64,000 bases of DNA from Micropterix aruncella (GCA_944548615.1 OX155957.1:29761718-29825717); one strand, 5' to 3'. Counted from the first letter of the stretch, positions 1 to 12,375 are shown. Notes: generated from the letters alone by a model not told the origin. A program made the numbers and translations.

Positions 1-80
1 AATAAGCAAAAAGTTTTGCGCACACATCCATATACATCGTTAGCCTATTAATTTTTGACCTATCTCCTTGCATAGATATT

Positions 81-437
81 GGGCCCGATTGCGTTTCTTC
101 GTGAACTAAAACTAAAATTAGTCCAAGCGAACGACACAAAGCAATACGTTAGAGCGGAATATGAAACGAACGATCGTCGATAAATACTACCTGCCGAACT
201 TATACCATAGTATATACTTTTACTATGCTTATACTCGTCCGAATAAATTCGAGCATATTTCGTGCGGTGTAAGATTTGACCTTGGCGCCCGCCAAGGTCA
301 AATTATTATTAAACTGCCCAGTTTTAATGCGAAAAAGTGACAACCGGTCATCTCACACTCCGCTCTAGCATATTGCCCTGTCTCGTTCACACGGACTAAT
401 TTCCGATTTTAGTTCACCAAGAATCGCAATCGAGCCC
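81..437. mobile_element. MITE, family N, copy 1
   Basis: Non-autonomous DNA element with inverted ends. The left end (GGGCCCGATTGCGTTTCTTC) pairs with the right end (GCAATCGAGCCCA), and the pairing continues for about 45 bases through AACTAAAACT / AGTTTTAG. A second copy lies at 5444-5753 with the same internal order. There is no coding capacity. I could not fix a target-site duplication, so the superfamily is open. Confidence 0.75.
274..303. repeat. Perfect 14-bp hairpin inside MITE N
   Basis: Two perfectly complementary 14-base arms (ATTTGACCTTGGCG and its reverse complement) are separated by only CC. The other copy of the element has unrelated sequence at this point. Confidence 0.8.
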
Positions 438-1980
<1,543 letters not shown>

Positions 1981-2576
1981 TATATGGTATTGGATTGCTC
2001 AACTCCATAGTACATTTTAGCCGCCCTTCTCTGACGGCGAAATGCAGGTAGCGCTGATATCACAGACGGCGAAACTAATAGCAAATTAATTTAGTTTATA
2101 ATGATTTTTTTAATAAAGGACCAATTGATTAAAAAAACAATAATTTAACCATTGATAACATTAAAATATTAGCGTCAGCTATCGAATATTTTATATAGAC
2201 TGATTACATCATTTATATATAAGTCATCTATTAGTCTATATGAACTTTAAAGTGCGTAATTATCACGTATTGAAACCTGTATACCAAATTAAAAATTGAC
2301 ATCTTTATGTAAATAATATTAAAATAATAAAACCTATGATTTTAAAATTCGTTTGTTACTATATTATTATTTTAATTCGAGAGACAATACCGTATAGGCG
2401 TGTTTAGGGCGTCATCTAAATTGCACCGCCATACTGTTATACCGAGAACAATAAACATAAGATAATAATAATCTATTTTGGAAATATTAGTGCCGCCATG
2501 TCCACGTAGCGTTTCGTAGTATAATTCTAGCTGCCAAATCGTAGTACTGCTTTGAGCAATCTAATACGCTTTATAT
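1981..2576. mobile_element. TIR element, family X, copy 1
   Basis: About 0.6 kb with inverted ends. The left end reads TATTGGATTGCTCAA...ATAGTAC and the right end, reversed, TATTAGATTGCTCAA...AGTAC. Internal text such as AGTGCGTAATTATCACG and ACCAAATTAAAAATTGACATC recurs at 15776-15830 and 30000-30050, which defines the family. No transposase is encoded. Confidence 0.65.
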
Positions 2577-3650
2577 GCTAATTGCCTATCAATGCCAATG
2601 CTATCAATTTTATTACCTATCAATGCTAATTGATAGGCTATTTTAATATTAACCAACGCTAAATAAATATTTGGTATAATTGCCGCATCAGTATCCGACC
2701 GCGCCGTAGATATAATAATATAGTTATACTCCGATATACTGACCTGAAAAAAAATAGTCTAGCGATTCAGAAATCCCTCGGACGGTGATTTTTGAATCGT
2801 AGAGAGAGAGTACCGTATGGGAGGTATCGTATGAGGAATATCGTATCGCTTTTAATTAGAAATTCGAACGTGGAATTCTTCAGTGATAGAGCTATTACGT
2901 AAGTTCCCTCTATCGATTCAAAACATTACGTTACATTTTTCTCTATCAAGGCGAAAATCGCCCCCAGGTGGGGGGTGATTTTTGAATTTATCAGTCTCTA
3001 TCAATTTTGCATTGAACGTTCGAATCTACAAAAAAAGTAAGGGAGGATGGCGTCATCTTGCAAACGACATTTCTTCTATCGATTCAAAAATCGAGCCCGT
3101 GAGATGTTTTTAGGATTTGGCCTGAAGCTGTCTTGCCATGTCCTGGTTTACTATTTCTATGATCGACTATTTATCAGGATGGAACGATGTTGAAATAATG
3201 GCGCCAGAGATCGAAAATTCTCTCTCGAGATCGAAATCTCTTACATATTATTCTGCCGTTGGATGGAATCGGTTGGGAATGGCATTGCGATCGAGATCGA
3301 TTGGAATATTCAAGAGAATGTTTAAAACCCAAAGATTTTTAGTTTTTTATTAGACAGATTACTTTTTACTTCGATTATTATTGTTTTTTCATTCATTTAT
3401 ACATTTTTATCGTGATTATTTGATTGTATAGATTTTGATTATTTTATTTTTATTTCATTAAAAAGTGACACAAATAATAAGGAGTGTCCTGAAAACCAGG
3501 TTAGACGATATCTTGAGGATATAAGAGGTGTCATCCTATTTTGCAGCGTTTGTAGTTTTGTTATATAGTCTTTGTCTATTTTTAGTTTCATTTGTTATTT
3601 TGCGTTTTTTTGCCTATTTTTGTATTGACAGCTGCAAATTAATAATGTAT
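2577..3650. other. Inverted GATTCAAAAATC motif cluster; no gene
   Basis: The text GATTTTTGAATC or its complement occurs in alternating orientation near 2788, 2914, 2977 and 3080, which suggests a decayed foldback MITE. A 71-residue open frame at 3138-3353 resembles nothing I know and has no splice context, so it is not called. Confidence 0.35.
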
Positions 3651-3927
3651 TAATACACTCAAGAGCAATGAATCAGGGCCACTAACAAAATCTTAATATC
3701 TCGAAACTAAGAATGCAAGCTTATTCAAATAAAAGTCTTTTATAGTCACTTTGATACTACAGTTCAATAAAATTATTTAAATTCCTTACTTGCTAGAAAG
3801 TAATGCTATCATAACAACTAAATGATTTTTTGAAAATCGAACTACGAATTCACCGCATTTGTTTTTGCTTTTGTTTCTGTTCCCTCACACAAAAAATATA
3901 ACAAGCGCTTCTGGTATTCAGTATTCA

Positions 3928-4291
3928 TCTATACTAATATTATAAAGAGGTAAAGTTTGTGAGTTTGTGAGGTTGTAGCGAGTAATCTCTGGATCTACTG
4001 AACCGATTTTGAAAATTATTTTACCAATAGAAAGCCACGTTATTTGTGAGTGTCATAGGCTATATATTCCTCCGAACAATGAAAATACTTTTTCGTGGTA
4101 GTCGGATTTGCTAAGTAAGTCGGAGAAAAAACAGTCTAATGAAAACGTTTCTTATAAACGCTGCCTTAACGATGAGAGATATATGATTGAATTCAAGAGA
4201 AAAGTTGTAGAGCTTGATAATGCCTACAAAAAAGTCAGCGACAGCATATTTTATATTCAAGTCACAAAAAGTAGTTTTGTTATATTAAAAA
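3928..4291 (+). mobile_element. Helitron, 3'-truncated
   Basis: It begins TCTATACTAATATTATAAA after an A, like the complete copies at 32162-32919 and 46591-47071, and shares their TTTGTGAGTTTGTGAG, ACCGATTTTGAAAA and GTCGGAGAAAA segments. The GC-rich hairpin and CTAG terminus are missing. The 62-residue frame at 4108-4296 is Helitron filler, not a gene. Confidence 0.75.
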
Positions 4292-4589
4292 AATAATTTA
4301 AATCGTGAGGTCATGTTTAATCGTTAGGTCATATTATCAACAATTATGAATTCTTATCAAAATAAGTAAATTTACCGTCTCAAGTGTTTAAACAAAAAAC
4401 TTTTTTGTTTACTGCTCATAATTTCCCTTTTACTGCATAAATGGTTAGAGGTATAGGACCGTATCGAGGTATAAGACCGACATAGATATGGAACCGCGAC
4501 CGTATCTCGGGTTGGAACTCCTGAAAGACAATATATTTTGGTACCAAATAATAACATTACATCTAATATAGTATACAGAGAAGTTTTGA

Positions 4590-4741
4590 ACAATTAAAAT
4601 AAATATATTTTATTCATTCATTGAATCCTTTGAAACCCGGTAATATAGCCAAATTGGCATGCAAACACATACATACATATGCAGTAAAAATATAACCCTC
4701 CTTTTGGCAGTCAGGAAATAAATCATCATCATCATCATCAA
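4590..4741 (+). mobile_element. LINE 3' tail with (ATC)n end
   Basis: A short segment ends CCTTTTGGCAGTCAGG then AAATAAATCATCATCATCATC. A fixed 3' UTR running into a short tandem repeat is typical of RTE-like LINE tails. It sits between the Helitron fragment and the resumption of element V. The class call is an inference. Confidence 0.4.
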
Positions 4742-4830
4742 TATGATAATTATTGAATAAGCTAGCACTCTTAGTTTCGATTGTCCACGTATATGTTGGT
4801 GACCTGGATTCATTGCTCTTGAGTGTACTA

Positions 4831-5443
4831 TTATTATTAAAACTACATAATTATGTAGCAATCTTCTTATTGTGTTTTATTATGAGGAAGCGATTGCTTT
4901 ATTCTTGCGAGGATTCCTCGAGTGCTACTCAAGCGGGGACTTAAAAGTATACTTAGTGCTTCGGTGAGGAACCGATCGGGATGCGTTTATGGCTCATCGC
5001 GGTCATAAAAGAATCATTTTGCCGATGGTAAATGGCCGTTAAGACGCTGTGACTTTACAAGCGCTGCATGGAACAGAGTGCTGAGAACGAAATTTACGTT
5101 TCTGATATGTAAAAATAACACCATGAACTGCTGTAAACACCAATGGAAATCCATTCAAAAACAAAAATACTTTAGAAAACCTTACGTGTTCTCAAAGAGC
5201 GCTGTTTAGATGATACATTTTCCCTGTTTTTCTCTGATCTCTGGCATAATTACAACAATATAAGTGTGAGATTGTAACCATTGTTTTTCGATTAGTCTGG
5301 TTTTGCTACACAAAACATCTAAAATATCTAGATATTATGGTCCCTAAAAGATCGAGACTTCCTAGCCATTTGTAGAAATATAATAATTGGGTAAAAAAAA
5401 CAGCTGTTTTGTATTCTTTGATTATAATGAATACTGTACGTAG
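4831..5443. other. No recognisable feature
   Basis: Mixed-composition sequence without a supported frame or a repeat shared with the rest of the window. Confidence 0.5.
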
Positions 5444-5753
5444 TGGGGCCGACTGCGTTTCTTTGTGAACTAAAACTGAAATTAGTTCGAGCGAAGAGAT
5501 AGAGCAATACGTTAAAGCGGAATATAAAACGAACGATCGTCGATAAAAACTACCTTCCGAACTTATACTCGTCTGAATAAATTTGAACACTTTTCGTGCG
5601 GTAATAGATTCAGATGCTTTATCGTTGGTGGGTAGTTTTAATGCGAAAAAAGTGACAACCGTTCATTTCACATTCCGCTCTTGCGTATTGCCCTGTCTCG
5701 TTCACACGGACTAATTTCCGATTTTAGATTACGAAGAAACGCAATCGAGCCCA
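5444..5753. mobile_element. MITE, family N, copy 2
   Basis: Same termini and same internal blocks as 81-437 (GAACGATCGTCGATAAA, AGTTTTAATGCGAAAAA, TTGCCCTGTCTCGTTCAC), with a different centre. The shared blocks are nearly identical, so both copies are relatively young. Confidence 0.8.
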
Positions 5754-6011
5754 GTATAAACGTTTATCTCCTTTTACTCTGTACATTCAACATTTCTGAC
5801 TTTTTAACTGCGTATGTTCATTACAATTACAACTATAAAGGTTATGATTTTTGTTTGAAGCGAGGCGTTGTCGGGATTGTATGAATAATTGTGACTATTT
5901 ATTGTGAAAGTTTAAAATGAGCGGGTTTATTATCATACAACAATCTCTTACAACCAACCCTATTATGAAGTGTGTGCATGTATATGTGCATGTAACATTT
6001 TATGTAAGTAT

Positions 6012-6613
6012 ATGTCTTGTAATATAACAGGTGATAAAGCTCGGCCGGGACTCGATGATGGCAGAGATAAAGCGAAGAAAACAATTGGGATGGCAGCCTT
6101 CGGGAAGCTGAGCTTCGTGCTGAAGTCCAGAATTCCCCAATCGCTCAAGGCAAAGGTGTATAAACAGTGTGTGTTACCGGCTATGACGTATGCTTGTGAG
6201 ACATGGACACTGACTGCTGGGATGATCTACAAGCTTAAGGTGGTGCAGCGTAGCATGGAGAGAGTCATACTTGGCATATCGTTGCGCGATCGAGTCCGAA
6301 ACGAGCTCATCAGACAGCGCTCGAAGGTGGTCGACGTGGGTCAAAGAGTGGCCAAGCTGAAGTGGGCTTGGGCCGGCCATGTGGCCCGACAACACGACGA
6401 ACGGTGGAGCAAGCGCGTTTTGGAGTGGAGACCCCGGCTAGGCAGAAGAAGTGTGGGCAGACCACCGGCCCTAAGGTCAGATGACATCAAGGAGATAGCT
6501 GGACCAGTCTGGATGAGGGAAACGGACAACCGATCCGGGTGGAGAGTGATTGGAGAGGCGTATGCCCAACGGTGGGCGAATACGCGCTGATGAAGAAGAA
6601 GATGTCTTGTAAT
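6012..6613. repeat. 12-bp target-site duplication of the RTE insertion
   Basis: ATGTCTTGTAAT occurs perfectly at 6012-6023 and again at 6602-6613, directly flanking the RTE fragment. Removing one copy plus the insert restores the SINE body as seen in the sister copies. Confidence 0.9.
6024..6590 (+). pseudogene. RTE-type LINE reverse transcriptase, C-terminal fragment
   Basis: An open frame of about 188 codons with no internal stop encodes the C-terminal end of an RTE-clade endonuclease-reverse transcriptase: LKAKVYKQCVLPAMTYACET (thumb region), then QRSMERVILGISLRDRVRNE, GHVARQHDERWSKRVLEW and the closing RWANTR before TGA at 6588. The endonuclease and the catalytic palm (FADD) are absent, because the copy is 5'-truncated. 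The element ends with GATGAAGAAGAAG (6589-6601), a short tandem tail typical of RTEs. The frame is still clean, so the insertion is fairly recent. The protein could not copy DNA. Confidence 0.9.
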
Positions 6614-6770
6614 TGCATTCGATCGACATAATTCAAATGCAATTCCGTTAATTTCGATCACCACAGAAAATGGTGACCCAGTCGGGAATCGAACCCGGAG
6701 TCTTACAGTAGCCGCAATGAAGCTATTATGACAGTAGAGGATATAGGGAGTCTCTGTTGTTCGATCCTTG

Positions 6771-7398
6771 GGGAGCTAATGGCCCTAGTGTAGTAGTGGC
6801 CCTAGTAGGCCGAACTCACAGGTCAACACCGATCCGGCAGCCTCCAAGTATAAGTGCGAGCCGGGTAGGACTCTGTGCCTGATAGCCAGTTCCCCTGGGA
6901 ATCGTAGTTTTGGCGCTTCTGGACTGTTTGCGCACTGTGCGACATTGGCCAATCGATTGTGCCCTCCGACAGATAGCCAGGGGAGTCTGGAAACGGCTTT
7001 GTTTTCTATAGAGCGGGGGCGGTTGTTTACCTTGCGACAGCCGCTCTTGAAACGACTATTCGGCTACCCGATACCGGGTGAAGAGCCGAGCAAAAGATGC
7101 CGTGGTCCGCGATAGATTTGGTAGCAACCGAATCACCGCTACGTAAGGGAGAGGACCGCGCAAGCGACGTCGAACCTATAACCAGTCAGGAGATCGGAGT
7201 AACCTGGTTGCAACTGGAAGTAAGTGCGCGAGTGTTGGGCCGCTGGGTGATTAACCTAGTTCTTACGAGTGGCGTAACTAAACGGTGGACTGTTTTCGTC
7301 TCGAGTCTTCTACGCTCACCTCACGAGAGATAGAACGATCAAATATCGTTAAAACCTTCTGAGGTGACAGGGTTTTCCCGTTGAAGTTGACAGCTCCA
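6771..7398 (+). mobile_element. Retroposon family R, copy R1
   Basis: Full-length, diverged copy. It starts GGGAGCTAATGG and ends TTGACAGCTCCA (family form TTGACAACTCTA), with the family's core text GGGAGAGGACCGCGCAAGCGA at 7148. Imperfect direct repeats GTTGTTCgatccTTGG and GTTGTTCtaacTTGG flank it. The open frame at 7097-7333 is not conserved in frame with other copies. Confidence 0.8.
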
Positions 7399-7539
7399 GT
7401 TGTTCTAACTTGGTATACTGGACGCAACTAAAACATATTACAGCGAAACGCTAGAGTCCGGCGCACGGGAGATGATTTAACCCCCCAGGTCATTCCACCC
7501 CGGGTTCCCCTACATTATTATAGGCGATTGGCACATTCG

Positions 7540-7850
7540 AGTACATTTGTCGTGAGAAGCGGCGCGTCGCCGGCGAAATGAAGACGTCGGAATTTCTACG
7601 GCGACACCTCGCCGCGGCGGCCGTAAAGAAAGCGCGATAAGGAGCATTCTCGGCCGCCCGGTGTGGTCTGCGACCCTCGCGCGATCAAAGGCTGCAGCTC
7701 CATTAGCGGCGGCTGCTTCGTTATCGCCCCGGCTGCAGCTTCGCCGGAACCGTTACCGCTTTATTGATGGCCATAAATCTACTGGACGCATCGTGTGCGT
7801 CGACGCCGCGCTACGACGCACCGCAATCGCGCCTCTGACAAAATATTTAT
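7540..7850. other. CpG-rich island, not repeat-like
   Basis: About 300 bases that are clearly GC- and CpG-rich (GCGGCGCGTCGCCGGCG, CTCGCCGCGGCGGCCG), standing out from AT-rich surroundings and absent from the other repeats. It contains TTTATTGATGGCCATAAA, which resembles paired homeodomain sites. A tiny frame from ATG at 7578 stops after 20 codons. It could be a promoter or enhancer of a nearby host gene, or an unrecognised repeat. Confidence 0.35.
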
Positions 7851-7946
7851 AACTGGGAAAATAAACAGTATTCGGGTAATACTTGCCAAGACTTGGAATT
7901 GTTTGATTAGCATCAATAATAGAATAGATTTATAATCATATTATGA

Positions 7947-8335
7947 TATAAACGAATTTATCGCGTGAAATTTGTAGCACCCGACGTTTCGGTGACGTTG
8001 CAGCCGCCGTTGTCTAGGGTAGACTGGACAACGGCGACTGGCTAACTTCAATAGAGACGACGGTTACAAACTCTCTTCTAAGTGGAATCCTCTTCTTAAA
8101 ATGTTCCCGCCGCCGAACGCAAGGACGTAAGACAGGATACAGTGAGTGTTGTGTGCAAGACGGATTTTCGAAATTCACGCGCTCCGAGCCCAGCCCCCAC
8201 CACCGTTATAACGGTATGCGGCCTACCCGCAAAACAACAGATTGACAGCTCTTTCAGTCTACCATGGACAACGGCGGCTGCAACGTCACCGAAACGTCGG
8301 GTACTACAAATTTCACGCGGTAAATTCGTTTATAT
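7947..8335. mobile_element. MITE, family P, copy 1 (long inverted ends)
   Basis: The left arm 7947-8025 and right arm 8255-8335 are inverted copies of about 80 bases centred on CCCGACGTTTCGGTGACGTT. Similarity to other copies continues outward to about 8385 (AATGTCAAACAACCGCGAT). Related copies or pieces: 9214-9450, 12176-12375, 26137-26340, 39115-39252. There is no transposase. The 148-residue frame at 8142-8588 runs through the arm and is a shadow. Confidence 0.8.
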
Positions 8336-8385
8336 CCTATCTATAATGTCAAACAACCGCGATAGTCTTCGATTTTATAGAATAG

Positions 8386-9116
8386 ATTTAATTACTTTTA
8401 CAAACTGCGAAAAAAGGCCTAAAAGTATTCACGTTTCAGTTTATATTAGTGAGCACGTTCCAGTGGGTGATTCAGTACATAAAACAAAGAAAATAAAAAA
8501 ATATATATTTATTTTTCAGGATGTTTTTTATCTCGAGAGTGGTATGTATGTAGGAAAACCAGCTCCTAACTGCTCGATCGCCTCTTAGTCCTTTACCGTA
8601 TATACTGCATATATTTCAGCTGTCGCCTTGGCACTATTGCCTTGTTAAAATTCGCAAATCATTACTTTACGAATATGCACTTTTCACTCTCCATTTTAGG
8701 AGTTAGGGACAACAGTTTAATGAAACGTGCCCGCACAAAACAATTTTCAGAAGAATAACCGAACTCTTATCTATTTAGTGAAAGCAAAAACAAGTCTGTC
8801 ATAGTGGGTATATATACGGACAATAGATTCTACGTAGCAGCATCGGAAGTCATTTATGACTCAACCTATTAAGATTGTCCAGTAGCTGCGGTCAGTTATG
8901 CATCCAGGCGACTGAGGCAGCATCTAACATTTCATCTTCCCACTTCGCAGACATATCAATCTTTCCACAATCCTATCTCACGTACATGCCGGTTATACAA
9001 CACTAGATCCGATAACATTGATTTCTTTAACCTGGGACCATTAGCACTTAGTCCATTATAAATAGCGTATTATGAAACAAATTGATAATTTACCGTATGT
9101 TTTTATTATTTTATTC
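8386..9116. other. No recognisable feature
   Basis: Moderately AT-rich single-copy-looking sequence without a supported gene. Confidence 0.5.
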
Positions 9117-9213
9117 CATATAATTGGCGAAATTACATATATACTATTATATAAATTACATATATATGTAATATAATTGGCGAAATTATCATTACACAAT
9201 GATATCTTACAGT
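9117..9213. repeat. 97-bp repeat Z, copy 1
   Basis: AT-rich palindromic unit with ATAATTGGCGAAATTA at both ends in opposite orientation. As far as I can align by eye, it is identical over 97 bases to the reverse complement of 23113-23209. Confidence 0.85.
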
Positions 9214-9412
9214 CGGGATTTTCAAAATTCCCGCGCTCCAAGCCCGGCCCCCCACCACCGTTATAACCTACGCAGTGGCGGCAGCGGTTTGCGGCCTACC
9301 CGCAAAACAACGGACTGACAGCTCTTCAGTCTACCCTAGACAACGGCGGCTGCAACGTCACCGAAACGTCGGGTGCTACAAATTTCACGCGGTAAATTCA
9401 TTTTCTATCCTA
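9214..9412. mobile_element. MITE, family P, copy 2 (right half)
   Basis: Matches the right half of 7947-8335 (GCGGCCTACCCGCAAAACAA, CAGTCTACCCTAGACAACGG, ACGTCACCGAAACGTCGGGT) and continues into the shared flank to about 9450. The left arm is missing; repeat Z abuts the break. Confidence 0.8.
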
Positions 9413-9744
9413 TTTACAATGTCAAACAAGCGCGATCGTCTTCGATTTTATACATCTCGGTTGATTATTCTGAACTTCATGGGTAACGCCACGGCCCCTA
9501 GTCGCGTAAGAAGCTCTGGAAGTGGATTCATTGTTCTGGTCGTTGCGTGACAAAGCGGGGGAGACGAGCAGGCCTATTCTTTTTTATGACACGCAGTTAG
9601 ACCACCGTGTCGACAAGTAAATCACGACCTCAGTAATTCGAATACAATGAAAATGAGACACGACTTGGCTTGAAAATCAAATTGAATCGGATATACATGA
9701 GGATATACATGGAGGATTTACATGGAGACATATAATAAAAATTG

Positions 9745-9880
9745 TAATAATAATAATAAATAATAAAATCGTTTATTGATATCAAGGGTGTTACAAATGA
9801 GTAGATTATTACAAGATATACCTAACTTGAAAAACATTATCCAGAACAAGAATGTAAGAAAAAAAATGTAAATAAAAATG
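9745..9880 (-). mobile_element. Probable LINE 3' tail in reverse
   Basis: Read on the minus strand it ends AATAAACGATTTTATTATTT then ATTATTATTAC, a LINE-like 3' terminus with a TTA repeat. No coding part is recognisable. It lies head to head with the plus-strand LINE that follows. Confidence 0.35.
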
Positions 9881-9887
9881 TAAATTT

Positions 9888-10127
9888 TATTCAATTCAGA
9901 TACAACAGGACATTCTCACAACAAATACATACAACACGGCGATCTGTTGCCAAAAAAATAGATATTCCCCGAATGATGACCTCTTTTGGTCAAAGGTATT
10001 TTACTGTTTTGGGCCCCAGGGCATATAACCTATTAGAAGATGGAATTAAAACAAGAAGCAGAGCCATATGTGGCTAATAAATGAAGGTCGTGAAAAGAGC
10101 CACAAATTATTTGACTGTCTAGTATGA
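9888..10127 (+). pseudogene. LINE reverse transcriptase C-terminal remnant
   Basis: Frame one reads ...TTRRSVAKKIDIPRMMTSFG and FTVLGPRAYNLL, the usual LINE C-terminal signature (arginine-rich turn, then the aromatic G-P-x-x-Y-N-x-L block). It then hits TAA at 10075. Shifting one base restores WLINEGREKSHKLFDCLV and a stop at 10125, so there is one frameshift. Upstream polymerase motifs are absent. Confidence 0.75.
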
Positions 10128-10490
10128 TTTTTACTTTTATTCGTTTTTTTTTATTGTACTGAGTAGGTATCTATCTATATATTTACTATTATTATGATTT
10201 CGATTTTTATTTATTTACTCGATAATTTTATGATTATAATTTCAAATACTTTTTGATGATATTTTAATTTATATTTTTAACATAATTTAGATTTTTTGAT
10301 ATTTTTTTGTGTGCACAGGTAAAATATTTCCTGGTACACCTGCCTTAGTACAGGCCTAGGCCTAGTTAGACGGTGTTGACGTAGTGACAAAGATGCTGGT
10401 CCAAATACATTTTTTTTTGTAATGCTGCAGGAAATTATATTTTGTGCTTTACCTTTAACAAATAAAAGTAAAATAAATAAATAAAGAAAA
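9888..10490 (+). mobile_element. LINE, family L-A, 5'-truncated 3' end
   Basis: Reverse transcriptase C-terminus at about 9888-10127, then a 3' UTR with CCTGCCTTAGTACAGGCCTA and an AATAAATAAATAAA end. The same UTR is found, reversed, at 50519-50720 and 62748-62925. The C-terminal protein type resembles jockey/CR1-group LINEs. Confidence 0.75.
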
Positions 10491-10499
10491 ACAAAGAAA

Positions 10500-10801
10500 T
10501 TCGTCACTAAAATCACTAGTGGGTACTAATGCTACATATCCTTTGGCACATCCTCAGGATACTGGATAGTATTGTGCGAACGCCAATACTGACACAGTCA
10601 CGAAGTCAGTCAGTACTGATACAAATACAATAACAACTGGCATGGTACTCAAAATGCAAATTATTGTCAAATATTTCTTACAGACTGGGAGCTTTTTCGA
10701 TAAGTGATAGTAGTAGTGTAACGATTAGCAACATATATAATTTTGCGACTACTATTAATTCACAGGTATAACATTTTTCACATGAATTCTGTCTGACTTC
10801 A
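10500..10801. other. No recognisable feature
   Basis: Short AT-rich spacer between the LINE and the TTAA MITE. It contains the near-palindromic GACACAGTCACGAAGTCAGTC. Confidence 0.5.
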
Positions 10802-11025
10802 TCAACCCCTGGGTGGCCACGAACGCCGATCGGCGATTTTTGTATTATCGGTATTTATTCAATTATCGCCTCTATTTTTCCCCCACTGCGGTAAAATCCC
10901 GTTATTGAAGCCTGCCATTGAATAAGCCTCCGTTATATATTGGTATGCTTGCACACACCTTCTACAAACTCATTTTCGAGGGCTTTGAAAATTTTGCATG
11001 GAATGACTGACTTCCGAAAGGTTAA
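10802..11025. mobile_element. piggyBac-type MITE, copy 1
   Basis: The left side TCAA (mutated TTAA) is followed by CCCCTGGGTGGCCACGAACG, and the right side is CCGAAAGG then TTAA at 11022-11025. The element at 43055-43274 is the inverse with both TTAA sites intact. TTAA target sites with C-rich termini are the piggyBac hallmark. No protein is encoded. Confidence 0.8.
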
Positions 11026-12175
11026 TAACAAAATTAATCAGAATTCGTAAATGCGTCTTTCGTCGTCAGCATTTTTATCAAACGTTTCTTTCACTCCCGC
11101 GCTTGTACATTCTGACGTCATTCTGAATTTTTCAACGTCAAAATGTTGGCTTTATAAATCGCATTTTTTTATTTATTAAAACACTCTCTCTCTCTCTTCA
11201 CTTAAACGGTCATCGGCAAGCGTATCTGCATAATTAATTATTTAAATAATAAATTGTTATACTATTGTTTGTGTTTCTCTACTCTCTTGTCCGCTGAGGA
11301 AAAATCGACGTAAGATTGGAAGCCTGGTTACCGCACAACATCAGAATGAGCGACCAGGCACTCATCCAATAGTAGCTTAGTCTCTTGATTTAATCTACTA
11401 TTTATAATATTTATCGCTATAAAGGTATCGCATTTTTGTTAAAGTAATTTCCAAAGAGTTTTGATAACCAGAACTCGCTATACAATCAAGCAGTAACACA
11501 TATAATAATGCCGTTAAATTATTAAATATTTATTGAGTTTAGACATACTATTTTAACAATCAATTAACCAAGGACAGCGAATTCAAGAATAAATAAATAA
11601 CAAATGCTGGAGAACAACCCCACGGTTTTACAGCATCTCTGCATAATTTAGGGGTTGGAAAGAAATGAGTAGCAACTTCTCTATTTTGTCCCGATATCCG
11701 AGTTCTCTAAATGCTCATATATACACAAACCAAAGTAAATCAAATTTGGTGAGAATGTAGATTTAGGAGATAGTTTTAGTTACTTGGGTTTATTCTAGAC
11801 ATAAATTTTTATAAAAACTTTTTTGGGACGTAAAAATGTAAATTACAATTTAAAAAAATAAGTAAGACGCTAAAAATTACATAAATCGACTTTCAAATCG
11901 GCCCAAAATATAGCTCGATCTCTAAGGCCTTAAAGGATGTACATAACCACTGCAAACATGTTTGTAAAAATTCGAGATTGCAGCTGTGGATTAGCCTTCG
12001 TTAGACAAACGAAGCGGCCCATATAATACATCAAGGCAGCTAAAACGTCCAGTGGGAAAACTCAGCGGTCAGCGATCACAGCTTGGATAGCGGAACGAAC
12101 CACTGCAAGTAGTTTCAAAATCCCATTATGCTATCCAAAGAACAAGTCTATTTTCCCGATGATGTGGGAAGCCAT
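11026..12175. other. No recognisable gene; short (CT)n
   Basis: AT-rich. A (CT)n run lies at about 11187-11199. Nothing coding is supported. Confidence 0.45.
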
Positions 12176-12375
12176 AGAATAGAAATAAGACAATCCCCGA
12201 ACTTCAATAGAGACAAAGGCTTCGAACTCTCTGTTGCGTGGGCATTTTCATCGCCATTTGCAGAATGCAATGACGTGTAACGAGATATAGTAAGTGTCGT
12301 TTGCACGAAGGAATTTAACAATTCGAGCTCACCTGCGCTCGCCCGGGTCCCACCGCTATAATCTGCGTAGCAGCA
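12176..12375. mobile_element. MITE family P, internal fragment
   Basis: Matches the centre of 7947-8335 in order: ACTTCAATAGAGACAAAGG, then an AGTGTCGTTTGCACG-like stretch, then CCACCGCTATAATCTGCGTA. Both arms are gone. A further outer-flank fragment (AACAACCGCGATAA) lies near 12646. Confidence 0.6.

Larger units (their letters stand above)
3651..4830. mobile_element. TIR element, family V, interrupted
   Basis: The left arm at 3651-3726 (ACACTCAAGAGCAATGAATC...) is the inverse of the right arm at 4754-4830, over about 75 bases with moderate divergence. A partial second copy at 24240-24480 runs straight from the internal sequence (AACTACGAATTCAC...) into the right arm. Here the same path is broken at 3928 and resumes at about 4742, so the material in between was inserted later. 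Confidence 0.65.
5890..6735 (-). mobile_element. tRNA-headed SINE split by an RTE LINE
   Basis: On the minus strand the head lies at about 6670-6735 (CCGGGTTCGATTCCCGACTG, a pol III B-box-like text). The body follows (TTCCGTTGGGATC-like, TCGATCGAATGCAA) and the tail is at 5890-6000 (AGGGTTGGTTGTAAGAGATT, CACAATAAA). Sister copies are at 15477-15745, 32938-33177 and 59815-60075. Bases 6024-6601 are a foreign RTE fragment. The A-box half of the head is missing or strongly decayed. Confidence 0.75.

Noticed and set aside
5970..6023. ATG at 5970 as the start of the reverse transcriptase
   Set aside because: Codons before 6024 are SINE sequence outside the target duplication; the ATG is fortuitous.
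7097..7333. Gene at 7097-7333 and similar frames in 22180-22570
   Set aside because: Both lie inside family R copies and the frames are not preserved among copies.
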